Assembly: GCA_047639165.1 (NCBI GenBank)
Contig: JBLINH010000005.1
Span: 1 to 42,277 of the forward strand
Direction of reading: 5' to 3'
Source of the DNA: JBLINH01 sp047639165
GTDB lineage: Bacteria; Patescibacteriota; Minisyncoccia; Phycocordibacterales; JAACPR01
Length of the DNA: 42,277 nt
In this document: positions 23,509 to 32,990 of the stretch, in pieces
How positions within the stretch are numbered: the stretch's first letter is position 1
How the letters are laid out: every line of letters starts with the position of its first letter
Notes under the pieces: model-generated
What the model was told of the DNA's origin: nothing
What the model saw: the letters and a program-made list of their open reading frames with translations, nothing else
The model's database searches: none
Program-made: the position numbers and the translations under genes

Positions 23509-23514
23509 TATAGT
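23509..23514 (+). promoter_or_regulatory. -10 element for trmD
   Basis: TATAGT ends nine bases before the trmD ATG (23524) and follows the preceding terminator by some 20 bases, so the mRNA would have at most a few leader bases. Confidence 0.45.
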
Positions 23515-23523
23515 TTCCACACT

Positions 23524-24201
23524 ATGACTTTTCATATAATTACCTTATTCCCAGAGAGTTTTGACTCATATATCGATTCATCAATCATTGGACGGGCAAT
23601 AAAGGATAAAAAAATAAAAGTAAAACTATACAACCCTCGAGACTTCACTAATGATAAGTGGAAGAACGTTGATGATAAGCCATATGGTGGTGGACCAGGT
23701 ATGGTTATCCAAGCTATGCCAGTAATCAAAGCTATTGAGAAAGCTAAGGGAAAAAAAAAGAAAGTTAAGATCTTTTGGTTATCACCTTCAAAAGAGCAGT
23801 TTACAAACGACATTGCAAAGAATGTAAGTAACTCATATAAAGACATAATTATCATATGCGGGAGGTATGAAGGTATAGATGCAAGGGTTAAAAGCATCTT
23901 TAAAGTAGAAGAAATCTCTATTGGGCCATATGTTCTAACAGGAGGAGAATTACCTGCTATGGTCATGATGGATGCCATTTCAAGACAAATTAAAGGTGTA
24001 TTAGGTAACAATGAATCCATAGAAGAAGATAGAGTAGCATCATCTGATGTGTACACTAGACCCGATGTTGTTGTGTATAAGAAGAAAAGGTATAATGTAC
24101 CCAAGGTCTTATTAAGTGGCCACCATGCAGATATAGAGGCATGGAAAATAAAAAAAAGATCGACTGGTAAAATCGTCGATGATACAGAAAATAGTGGATA
24201 A
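23524..24201 (+). CDS. trmD: tRNA (guanine-N1)-methyltransferase
   Basis: Methylates G37 next to the anticodon using S-adenosylmethionine, which prevents +1 frameshifting. The 225-residue SPOUT-family protein has MTFHIITLFPESF at the start, YGGGPGMVI, CGRYEGIDARV and the trefoil-knot segment SIGPYVLTGGELPAMVMMDAISRQ, then YTRP and VPKVLLSGHHADIEAWK. Length is normal. An in-frame start 21 bases upstream is rejected because the family begins at this methionine and a -10 lies between them. The usual operon partners rimM (before) and rplS (after) are not present; the neighbours are the unknown membrane protein and rpoB. Confidence 0.97.
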   Translation: MTFHIITLFPESFDSYIDSSIIGRAIKDKKIKVKLYNPRDFTNDKWKNVDDKPYGGGPGMVIQAMPVIKAIEKAKGKKKKVKIFWLSPSKEQFTNDIAKNVSNSYKDIIIICGRYEGIDARVKSIFKVEEISIGPYVLTGGELPAMVMMDAISRQIKGVLGNNESIEEDRVASSDVYTRPDVVVYKKKRYNVPKVLLSGHHADIEAWKIKKRSTGKIVDDTENSG

Positions 24202-24205
24202 ACTA

Positions 24206-24234
24206 TTGACTTTTATGTGGACATAAGATAAAGT
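24206..24234 (+). promoter_or_regulatory. Promoter of the rpoB leader RNA
   Basis: TTGACT (24206-24211), a 17-base spacer and TAAAGT (24229-24234), five bases after the trmD stop. Transcription would begin near 24241 and run through a 95-base leader into the terminator at 24336. Confidence 0.6.
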
Positions 24235-24335
24235 TCTCCTAACGATTGAGTTACGGTTTGTTTTGATATTTTACACATTTGAAAATTAAAGTTTTGCTTA
24301 AACTTATTAATTAGAAGGGAATACGAATCCATTTA

Positions 24336-24364
24336 GCACCCTGATTCTAGGGCGGGTGTTTTTT
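24336..24364 (+). terminator. Terminator / possible attenuator in the rpoB leader
   Basis: GCACCC (24336-24341) pairs with GGGTGT (24354-24359), then six T. GAATC (24324-24328) can instead pair with GATTC (24343-24347), and a hairpin AAGTTT/AAACTT lies at 24289-24305. It may simply end the trmD transcript, or attenuate rpoBC. TATAAT (24374-24379) behind it can restart transcription for rpoB. Confidence 0.6.
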
Positions 24365-24390
24365 GTTGCAGTATATAATTGATGATATAC

Positions 24391-27300
24391 ATGAAAGATA
24401 AACAAAATACTGTCGAGAAAACTGTTGGAATGAGAGAAAAGAAGTATTTTGGTAAATATAAAAAACCTTTTATAGAATTACCAAACCTTATCGAAGGACA
24501 AACAACGTCATTTAAGTGGTTGATGAAAGAAGGATTAGCAGAAATTTTTAAAGAATTTTCTTCAATTAAAGACTATTCTGAGAAGAAATTTGAATTAGAC
24601 TTTGTAGGTTTTGAATTAGAACCACCAAAGCTAACTGAGAAGGAGTCAAAGGAGAATAAGACAACATATGAAGCGCCACTTAAAGTAAAGGCACTTTTGA
24701 AGAATAAAACTCTTGGATCCGAAAAGGAACAGGAGATATTCATGTCTGATTTTCCAATGATGACAAGAAACGGAACTTTCATCATCAACGGTGTTGAAAG
24801 AGTTGTTGTCCCACAGATTGCAAGATCATACGGTGTACTGTTTACAGGTAACGTAATCAAAGGAACTAAATACTTTGGTGCTAAGATCATTCCTGCTCGA
24901 GGAGCTTGGATTGAATTTGAAACAGATGCAGACGACATAATCTATGTAAGAGTTGATAAGAACCGAAAGTTTCCAGCGTCTACGTTCCTTCGAATTATGG
25001 GAGCTCAAACTGACGAACAAATCAAAAAACTATTTAAAGGTAATGAGCTAGTAGAAAATGCAATCAATCTAACTCTAGCTAAAGACGAAATCAAAACATC
25101 CGATGAAGCATATGTTGATATGTATAAGAGATTGCGAGATGGAGATCTAGCTACACTTGATAATGCAAAAGAGTTTGTAGGATCAATCCTTTCTGAAGAA
25201 AGATACGACTTTTCAAAAGTTGGACGATATAAGTTCAATAACAGATTCAATTTAAAGACAGACGATAAAGCTATCGCTCAAAAAGCTCTTACACTTGAGG
25301 ATGTGACAATCATCATCAATAACATTATTAAGCTAAATCACACTGCAGGAGCATCTGAAGATGATATTGATCACCTTGCGTCAAGAAGAGTTCGATTTGT
25401 TGGAGAACTACTACAACAAAAGATCAGAACTGGTATGGCACAAATGAAGAGAAACATTCAAAACAGAATGTCTACAATTGAAACTGATACTACTCTTCCA
25501 ATTAATTTCATTTCACCAAGACCACTACAAGCAAGAATTAAAGAGTTCTTCACTACTTCTCAGCTATCTCACTTCATGCAACAAGACAATGTTCTGTATG
25601 AAATCGAGCACTTAAGAACTTTCTCAGCACTAGGTCCAGGAGGACTAACAAGAGAAAGAGCTGGACTTGAAGTCAGGGATGTTCATCCATCTCACTATGG
25701 AAGACTTTGTCCAATTCAAACACCTGAAGGACCAAACATTGGTTTGATTCTTAGGCTTACAAACTATGCTAGGACAAATAGCTACGGAATGATTGAAACT
25801 CCATATTCAAAAGTGAAGGGAGGAAAGATCACAAAAGAGATTGTATATCTAAACGCTCTTGAAGAAGAGAACTACAACATTACTCATGCCGCTACACCAT
25901 ATGATGATGATGGAAACATTACTGTAAATACTGTTGATGTTAGATGGAACGGAGAACCAAAGGTCGTAAATAAAGAAGAAGTAGACTTTATTGATGTTTC
26001 AACAAACCAAGCATTCTCTATTGCAACGTCAATGGTTCCTTTCTTGAACCACGATGAAGCCAGTCGAGCACTTATGGCATCAAACATGCAAAAGCAGGCT
26101 GTACCATGTGTACGACCTGAAGCTCCACTTGTTGCTACTGGAACAGAAGAGCTTGCAATGAGACACTCAACTAGAATTATTAGAGCAGAAGAATCTGGAG
26201 AAATTATACAAGTAGATGCAAGAAAAATTACCGTTAAAAGTTCAGATGGTAAGAAGCATGAATATCCACTTATTCAGTTTGAAAGAACAAACTCTTTCTC
26301 ATCATTCCACCAAAGACCAGTTGTATCTTTGGGACAAAAAGTTAAGAAAGAAGATCTTCTTGCAGATATCTCGTCAACTGATAATGGTCAAATCGCTATC
26401 GGTCAAAACCTTAAGGTAGCATTCCTTTCATGGTCAGGATCAAACTACGAGGATGCCATCATCATTTCAGAGAGACTAATCAAGGATAGTAGATTTACAT
26501 CAATCCATATGGAAGAAGTCGTTGTGAATGTTCGAGACACTAAACTAGGTCCCGAAGTTACAACACCGGATATACCAAATATCGGTGAGAACAAACTAAA
26601 GAACCTTGATGAAGAAGGAATTTGTCGAATCGGAGCAGAAGTGCGACCGGGGGATATTCTTGTTGGAAAAATTACTCCAAGAGGAGAAACTCAATTAACA
26701 CCAGAAGAAAGACTATTACGATCAATCTTCGGAGACAAAGCTCGAGATGTAAAGGATACATCAAAGAGAGTTGAAGGAGGTAAGAAGGGTAGAATCGTTG
26801 GTGTGAAAGTTTTCTCTCGAGAGAACGGAGATAAACTAGAATCAGGAATCATCAAGAGAGTTCACATTGAAATTGCTCAGTTGAGAAATATTTCTGTGGG
26901 AGACAAGCTTGCTGGACGTCACGGTAACAAGGGTGTTATCTCAAGAATTCTTCCAGAGGAAGACATGCCATATACAAAGGATGGTGAACCAGTTGATGTT
27001 ATTCTTACACCACTTGGAGTTCCATCAAGAATGAACCTAGGGCAGATCCTAGAGCTTCACCTTGGTCTTGCAGCTAATACTTTAGACTACCAAGCTATTT
27101 GTCCAGCCTTCGCTGGGGCAACAGGAGAAGAGATTAAAGAAGAACTTGTTAAAGCCGGATTTAGTAAAGACGGTAAGATGACACTATACGATGGACGAAC
27201 AGGAGAGAAATTTGATCAAAATGTATCTGTTGGATACATGTATATTCTTAAACTCCATCACATGGTTGAAGACAAGCTTCACATGAGATCAATCGGACCA

Positions 27301-27591
27301 TACTCTCTAATCACACAGCAACCTCTAGGAGGACGAGCTCAAAACGGAGGACAAAGACTTGGAGAAATGGAAGTCTGGGCTCTACTAGGTCATGGTGCCG
27401 CTCACACTCTTCGAGAAATGCTTACATATAAATCTGACGACATCGTCGGTCGATCAGCAGCCTTTGATTCTATCGTTAAGGGAGAACCAATCGGTCAATC
27501 AAACTTACCAGCCTCATTCAATGTGCTTCTAAATACACTAAAGGGACTATCTCTAAATGTGAAATTAGAAGGTAACGAAGATGATAAATAA
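24391..27591 (+). CDS. rpoB: RNA polymerase beta subunit
   Basis: Forms the active-site cleft of RNA polymerase together with beta-prime. The 1066-residue protein is compact: it lacks the large lineage-specific insertions of E. coli RpoB (1342). Visible landmarks are the SQLSHFMQQDNVL fork/rifampicin region, RDVHPSHYGRLCPIQTPEGPNIGL, SGSNYEDAIIISERL, and the C-terminal LGGRAQNGGQRLGEMEVWALLGHGAAHTL block. The start at 24391 is chosen because TATAAT lies at 24374-24379 and would put the mRNA start just before this ATG; ATG 24382 or TTG 24379 would be too close to it. rplJ/rplL, often upstream, are not here. rpoC overlaps its last 11 bases. Confidence 0.98.
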   Translation: MKDKQNTVEKTVGMREKKYFGKYKKPFIELPNLIEGQTTSFKWLMKEGLAEIFKEFSSIKDYSEKKFELDFVGFELEPPKLTEKESKENKTTYEAPLKVKALLKNKTLGSEKEQEIFMSDFPMMTRNGTFIINGVERVVVPQIARSYGVLFTGNVIKGTKYFGAKIIPARGAWIEFETDADDIIYVRVDKNRKFPASTFLRIMGAQTDEQIKKLFKGNELVENAINLTLAKDEIKTSDEAYVDMYKRLRDGDLATLDNAKEFVGSILSEERYDFSKVGRYKFNNRFNLKTDDKAIAQKALTLEDVTIIINNIIKLNHTAGASEDDIDHLASRRVRFVGELLQQKIRTGMAQMKRNIQNRMSTIETDTTLPINFISPRPLQARIKEFFTTSQLSHFMQQDNVLYEIEHLRTFSALGPGGLTRERAGLEVRDVHPSHYGRLCPIQTPEGPNIGLILRLTNYARTNSYGMIETPYSKVKGGKITKEIVYLNALEEENYNITHAATPYDDDGNITVNTVDVRWNGEPKVVNKEEVDFIDVSTNQAFSIATSMVPFLNHDEASRALMASNMQKQAVPCVRPEAPLVATGTEELAMRHSTRIIRAEESGEIIQVDARKITVKSSDGKKHEYPLIQFERTNSFSSFHQRPVVSLGQKVKKEDLLADISSTDNGQIAIGQNLKVAFLSWSGSNYEDAIIISERLIKDSRFTSIHMEEVVVNVRDTKLGPEVTTPDIPNIGENKLKNLDEEGICRIGAEVRPGDILVGKITPRGETQLTPEERLLRSIFGDKARDVKDTSKRVEGGKKGRIVGVKVFSRENGDKLESGIIKRVHIEIAQLRNISVGDKLAGRHGNKGVISRILPEEDMPYTKDGEPVDVILTPLGVPSRMNLGQILELHLGLAANTLDYQAICPAFAGATGEEIKEELVKAGFSKDGKMTLYDGRTGEKFDQNVSVGYMYILKLHHMVEDKLHMRSIGPYSLITQQPLGGRAQNGGQRLGEMEVWALLGHGAAHTLREMLTYKSDDIVGRSAAFDSIVKGEPIGQSNLPASFNVLLNTLKGLSLNVKLEGNEDDK

Positions 27592-30500
27592 AAGATCTAT
27601 GAAAAAAAACATCCAAAACAAAAACTTCGATAAGATCACACTAAGTCTAGCTTCTCCTGAGGATATTCTAGACTGGTCACATGGTGAAGTTACAAAGCCA
27701 GAGACAATGAACTATCGAACTCAAAGAAGTGAGAAAAATGGTCTATTTGATGAAAAAATCTTCGGTCCAGAAAAAGACTACGAATGTTACTGTGGTAAGT
27801 ACAAAGGAATTAGATACAAAAGTATTGTTTGTGAAAAGTGTGGAGTTGAGGTAACACGATCAATTGTACGAAGAGAGAGAATGGGACACATTGATCTTGC
27901 AACACCAGTTGCTCATATCTGGTTCCTTCGAACAATGCCATCAAGAATTGGTCTTATCCTTGGAATGACTACAGGAGATCTTGAAAAGGTAGTTTACTTT
28001 GCAGGATACCTAATAACATTAGTTGATGAGGAAGAGAGAATACGATTCCTTAAAGAATTAGATTCAGAATACAAATCAAAAGTTAAAACATCTCAGGATC
28101 AAAAAACAAAAGATGCTCTTAAGGAACTTATGGTTCAAACAAAATCAGACATTGATCACATCCAAAAAGGTGTTGTGCTTGATGAGATTCAATTCCACAA
28201 GTATTCAATGAAGTACTCAACATTGTTTGAGGCTGAGATTGGAGCAGAAGCTATTTATAATATATTTAAAGCACTTGATCTTGCTAAGCTATTAGAAGAT
28301 CTTATAGAAAAGAGAGACAAGTCAACAGGTCCAGCAAAAGAAAAGCTAAACAAACGAATTAGTTTGGTTCGATCAATGCATGGAAGTAAAATTCGACCTG
28401 AATGGATGTTCCTAACAAGACTTCCTGTTACACCTCCAGGGCTAAGACCTATGGTTACTCTTGATGGTGGACGACATGCTACATCTGATATTAATGACTT
28501 GTACAGACGTGTAATAAACCGAAACAATCGTCTAAAGAAACTTAAGGATATTCACGCTCCTGATGTAATTCTTCGAAATGAGAAGAGAATTCTTCAAGAA
28601 GCTGTTGATGCTTTGATTGATAACTCAATCAGACATGGAAACCAACTATATGCTGGTGCAAATCCTGCTCAAAAGAGACCACTTAAATCCCTATCAGATA
28701 ACCTGAAAGGTAAGAGAGGACTACTTCGAGGTAATCTACTTGGAAAACGAGTAGACTACTCAGGACGATCAGTTATTGTTGTTGGTCCAGAACTTAAGCT
28801 AAACCAGTGTGGACTTCCAAAGCACATGGCTCTTGAACTGTTCAGACCTTTCGTAATTGCAGGACTATTAAAAAGAGAGCTTGCTTTCAACATTAGAGGA
28901 GCAGGAAGATTGATTGAAGACGGAGTACCTGAAGTATGGGAAGTACTTGAAGAAGTAATTAGAGGTAAATATGTTCTTTTGAACAGAGCCCCTACACTTC
29001 ACAGACTTGGTATCCAAGCTTTCCAACCAGTTCTAATTGAAGGAAACGCTATCCAAGTTCATCCACTTGTTTGTTCATCTTTCAACGCTGACTTCGATGG
29101 AGACCAGATGGCCGTTCATGTACCACTTTCAGAATCAGCTCAGTACGAAGCTCGTGAAATTATGGCTGCTGATAAGAACATTTTGAAGCCAGGATCTGGA
29201 GACCCAGTACCTTCAGCTAAACTTCTAGATATCATCTTAGGATGTTACTGGATGACAAAACTTGTTAAGGGGGTGAAGGGAGAAGGAAAGATTTTTCCAG
29301 GACAAAACTCTGCTATCACAGCATATGATTATGACATTGTAGATTTCAGAGCCATGGTAAAGGTAAAAGGAAAGAAAGGAACAAAGACTGAAAATTACGT
29401 CGATGATCCTCTTGAAACTTCAGTAGGTAGACTACTATTTAACTCAGTTCTTCCTGATGACTATCCATTCATCAACGAAGAAATTGATAACAGTAAGATG
29501 CAAGAACTTGTTGATGATCTAATCAATAAGTACGGAATTGACAATATAACTCCAATTCTAGACAAGATTAAAACTTTTGGATTTAAGTACACAACACACT
29601 CAGGTATTACTTGGGGAATTGATGATATTAACAAGCCTGAAGATAAGGAGAAGCTTGTAGAAGCAGCTCAAGTAAAGGTAAAGGAGATCATTGATCAATA
29701 TAATGAAGGATTCCTTTCAGAGGATGAAAGACTTCGAAAGATTGTTGAAATCTGGCACGGTGTAAAGAATGATATTGAGAAATTAATTCCAGAAACTCTT
29801 GATACAAACAGTCCAGTTCATGATATGTGGAAATCAGGAGCCAGAGGTTCTCTGTCACAGATCACACAGATGGTAGGTATGAAAGGACTTATCGCGAACT
29901 CAAAGGGTGAAACTATTGAGTTCCCAGTACTTTCTTCATCAAAAGAAGGATTGAGTCCAATCGAATACTTCATTACTACTCACGGATCACGAAAGGGTCT
30001 AACTGATACGGCTCTAAACACAGCCAAAGCCGGTTACCTAACACGAAGACTCTTCGATGTTGCACAAGATGTTATCATCTCAATTCAAGATTGTGGAACT
30101 AAACAAGGTATCGTCATCAGAAGAGAAAGTGATTCAGGAATTGGAATAGCTTACTCTAAGAAAATTAGAGGTAGAGTTCTTGCTTCAGAAGTAAAAGACG
30201 CTGAAGGAAAGACAATATTCAAGAAGGGAGATATGGTTTCAAAAGATGATGCAAAAGTTATCGAACGAAATGGTGTAGGGAATACAAGTGTCTTCTCACC
30301 TATGTCATGTCAGGCTAGACATGGAGTTTGTACTAAGTGTTACGGAGCAGACCTAGGAAAGGCAGTAATGGTAGACGTTGGAGAAGCTGTTGGAACAGTC
30401 GCTGCCCAAGCTATTGGAGAGCCAGGAACACAGCTAACTATGAGAACCTTCCATGCTGGAGGTACTGCCTCTGTCGGAGGTGATATCACCCAAGGTCTTC

Positions 30501-31252
30501 CTCGAGTTGAAGAAATTTTTGAAAGAAGAAAACCAAAGAGTCCTGCTGTCATTGCAAGAGTTGATGGTGTAATCGAAGAAGTAACAGAGAATGGTAAAGA
30601 TAGACTGATTAAGCTTCTACCAGAGCTTAAGAGTAAAGCTAAGAAGGATATGGAATATACATTTTCTGTAATGAGAACATCACTTGTTAAGGTTGGAGAT
30701 AAGGTAAAACAAGGTGATTTCCTAACCGACGGATCAGCTGATCTTTCTGAAATGTTCAAGTTCACAGGAAAAGAAAGAACACAGGAATACATCATTGGTC
30801 AGGTTAATAAGATCTACGAACTTCAAGGAGAGGCTGTGTCACGAAAACACATCGAGGTTATCGTTGGACAAATGTTCTCAAGAGTAAGAGTAACTCTAAG
30901 TGGAGATACATCACTAACTGAAGGTGAAATTGTTGAGAAATCACGATTTGATAATCTCAATGATGATGCAAAAGAGAAGGCGAAAGCAGATACACTAATT
31001 CTTGGAATTACAGAGGTATCTCTAACAAGAAAATCATTCCTTTCTGCTGCATCATTCCAACACACAGCTAAGATCTTGATCAACAACTCAATTAGAGGAG
31101 CTGTAGAAGATCTTGTAGGTTTGAAGGAGAATGTCATCATCGGTAGACTGATTCCAGCGGGAACAGGATTCAAGGGAAGTAAGAAATATGAAGCTGTTCA
31201 AGAGATTGAAGACAGAGTAGCTAAAGAGTTGGCACAAAAGAGAGAAGAGTAG
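27581..31252 (+). CDS. rpoC: RNA polymerase beta-prime subunit
   Basis: Catalytic subunit of RNA polymerase, 1223 residues. The magnesium-binding motif NADFDGDQM lies at residues 502-510. The N-terminal zinc ribbon (CYCGKYKGIRYKSIVCEKCG) and the second zinc site (CQARHGVCTKCYG) both keep four cysteines. The trigger-loop/bridge region GSRKGLTDTALNTAKAGYLTRRL is intact, and there is no large insertion before it. The ATG at 27581 overlaps the end of rpoB and suggests coupled translation; ATG 27599 is a possible later start, since the conserved sequence begins only after it. dnaG starts 15 bases downstream. Confidence 0.98.
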   Translation: MINKRSMKKNIQNKNFDKITLSLASPEDILDWSHGEVTKPETMNYRTQRSEKNGLFDEKIFGPEKDYECYCGKYKGIRYKSIVCEKCGVEVTRSIVRRERMGHIDLATPVAHIWFLRTMPSRIGLILGMTTGDLEKVVYFAGYLITLVDEEERIRFLKELDSEYKSKVKTSQDQKTKDALKELMVQTKSDIDHIQKGVVLDEIQFHKYSMKYSTLFEAEIGAEAIYNIFKALDLAKLLEDLIEKRDKSTGPAKEKLNKRISLVRSMHGSKIRPEWMFLTRLPVTPPGLRPMVTLDGGRHATSDINDLYRRVINRNNRLKKLKDIHAPDVILRNEKRILQEAVDALIDNSIRHGNQLYAGANPAQKRPLKSLSDNLKGKRGLLRGNLLGKRVDYSGRSVIVVGPELKLNQCGLPKHMALELFRPFVIAGLLKRELAFNIRGAGRLIEDGVPEVWEVLEEVIRGKYVLLNRAPTLHRLGIQAFQPVLIEGNAIQVHPLVCSSFNADFDGDQMAVHVPLSESAQYEAREIMAADKNILKPGSGDPVPSAKLLDIILGCYWMTKLVKGVKGEGKIFPGQNSAITAYDYDIVDFRAMVKVKGKKGTKTENYVDDPLETSVGRLLFNSVLPDDYPFINEEIDNSKMQELVDDLINKYGIDNITPILDKIKTFGFKYTTHSGITWGIDDINKPEDKEKLVEAAQVKVKEIIDQYNEGFLSEDERLRKIVEIWHGVKNDIEKLIPETLDTNSPVHDMWKSGARGSLSQITQMVGMKGLIANSKGETIEFPVLSSSKEGLSPIEYFITTHGSRKGLTDTALNTAKAGYLTRRLFDVAQDVIISIQDCGTKQGIVIRRESDSGIGIAYSKKIRGRVLASEVKDAEGKTIFKKGDMVSKDDAKVIERNGVGNTSVFSPMSCQARHGVCTKCYGADLGKAVMVDVGEAVGTVAAQAIGEPGTQLTMRTFHAGGTASVGGDITQGLPRVEEIFERRKPKSPAVIARVDGVIEEVTENGKDRLIKLLPELKSKAKKDMEYTFSVMRTSLVKVGDKVKQGDFLTDGSADLSEMFKFTGKERTQEYIIGQVNKIYELQGEAVSRKHIEVIVGQMFSRVRVTLSGDTSLTEGEIVEKSRFDNLNDDAKEKAKADTLILGITEVSLTRKSFLSAASFQHTAKILINNSIRGAVEDLVGLKENVIIGRLIPAGTGFKGSKKYEAVQEIEDRVAKELAQKREE

Positions 31253-31267
31253 TAATATGAGGCCACT

Positions 31268-32932
31268 ATGGCCATAAATTCTACAGTCGAACAGATAAAA
31301 GAAAGGCTCAATATAGTCGATGTCGTCGGTGAATATATAAAGATTGAGAAAGCTGGGAAGAACTACAAAGCTCTATCCCCTTTCTCAAATGAGAAAAGCC
31401 CTTCTTTTTTCATATCTACAGATCAAAATCTCTACCACTGTTTCTCTACAGGAAAAGGAGGTGATATCTTCACTTTTGTCCAAGAAATGGAAGGAGTAGA
31501 TTTCAAGGAATCTCTACAGATTTTAGCTGAGAAAGCGGGAGTTGAGATAAGCTACGAATCAAAAGGGGATCAATCAAAAAAGAAAAGATTAGAAAAGATT
31601 TTAGATGTTTCTGCTGTTTACTACACAAAGCATTTGGAAAACCATCAACAAGCAGAAACATATCTAAAAGATAGGGGATTAAAAGAAGAGACAATTAAGA
31701 ATTGGAGGTTAGGATATTCTCCTTCATCTTGGAGGATGCTACTTGATTTTTTTACCAAAAAGAAAGTTACGGTAAAAGAATTAGAAGAAGTAGGACTCGT
31801 AAAGAGCGGAGACAAGGGGACTACATATGATAGGTTTCGTGACCGTGTTATGTTTCCAATCTTTGATTCCAATTCAAAAGTTGTAGCATACAGTGGAAGA
31901 ATCCTTTCAAAAGATAGTGAGGAGGCTAAGTATATAAATAGTCCAGAGACAATTTTCTTTAACAAATCGAGTGTTTTGTATGGGTACAACTTTGCAAAGC
32001 AGGCGATAAGGAAACTAAACTTCTCTATCCTTGTAGAAGGACAAATGGATGTTGTCATGGCACATCAAGCGGGGTACTCAAATACTGTCGCCTCATCGGG
32101 AACAGCACTAACTGAAATACAATTGAAGTTATTACGAAGATTGTCCGACAGATTAGTCATTGCACTTGATGGAGACAGTGCGGGCTTACGAGCTTCAGAA
32201 AAAGCATGGCAGATGGCACTTTCACTTGGAATTGATGTGAAGATCGCTATTCTTCCAAAAGGTAGTGATCCTGCTGATCTCATCAAAGATAATATATCAG
32301 AATGGAAAAATGCCATCCGTGAATCTAAACACATCATTGATGTATTAGCTGATAACATAATCGAAGAAGAGGATAACAGGAGAAAAGCACAAAGGATAAG
32401 TAAGGAAATCATTCCATACATAATCTCTCTACCAAGTAAGATTGAACAATCTTTCTTCATTAAGAAGATAGCAGATAGATTCAATATAAAAGATGATGCT
32501 ATGTGGGATGAGATAAAGGGGGGAAAGGCAGAGGAGAAACCTACCATCAAAAGAGAATCTAAAAAATCTAATCATTTACAACAAGTCATCGCGATACTTG
32601 TTTGGCAAGAATCTTCAAAAGGGCCTAGTATAAATGTTGAAAAAATAAGAGAAAAACTAATTGGAATACTAGGGCAAGATAAATTTGAAGAAATTCATAA
32701 AAGTATAGTGGAAGATAGAGAGACACTTTCAACAACAGAAATATTTTACGGAGACAGTGGAATAGACGATGAGATTGTTGAAGATATGGTAAAGAATATA
32801 GAAAATCAGATACTGATATTAAAGAGAGAATCCTTGAGTACTAAGTTAAAAAAAGCAGAAGCTGATGGAGACGCATCTGTTATTGACGAAACACTAAAAG
32901 AGATTCAAGAAATTTCAAAAAGAATTGTTTAA
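31268..32932 (+). CDS. dnaG: DNA primase with degenerate zinc-binding domain
   Basis: Makes RNA primers for replication. The 554-residue protein aligns without gaps to the N-terminal CHC2 zinc domain, but the four ligands read S37, S40, C58 and T61 in place of Cys, His, Cys and Cys, so only one ligand is left; the surrounding PFSNEKSPSF and YHCFSTGKGGD segments are otherwise normal. The TOPRIM catalytic domain is intact, with LVEGQMDVVMAHQAG and IALDGDSAGLRA carrying the acidic metal-binding residues. A C-terminal helical region (about 440-554) is the likely helicase-binding part. It lies between rpoC and rpoD without its own strong promoter, although TAATAT sits nine bases before the ATG. 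rpsU, often next to dnaG, is absent. Confidence 0.96.
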   Translation: MAINSTVEQIKERLNIVDVVGEYIKIEKAGKNYKALSPFSNEKSPSFFISTDQNLYHCFSTGKGGDIFTFVQEMEGVDFKESLQILAEKAGVEISYESKGDQSKKKRLEKILDVSAVYYTKHLENHQQAETYLKDRGLKEETIKNWRLGYSPSSWRMLLDFFTKKKVTVKELEEVGLVKSGDKGTTYDRFRDRVMFPIFDSNSKVVAYSGRILSKDSEEAKYINSPETIFFNKSSVLYGYNFAKQAIRKLNFSILVEGQMDVVMAHQAGYSNTVASSGTALTEIQLKLLRRLSDRLVIALDGDSAGLRASEKAWQMALSLGIDVKIAILPKGSDPADLIKDNISEWKNAIRESKHIIDVLADNIIEEEDNRRKAQRISKEIIPYIISLPSKIEQSFFIKKIADRFNIKDDAMWDEIKGGKAEEKPTIKRESKKSNHLQQVIAILVWQESSKGPSINVEKIREKLIGILGQDKFEEIHKSIVEDRETLSTTEIFYGDSGIDDEIVEDMVKNIENQILILKRESLSTKLKKAEADGDASVIDETLKEIQEISKRIV

Positions 32933-32990
32933 AACTACTATAGGTTTGTAGACCATTTTGTGATATAAGTTAACGAGCATATAAAAATTT

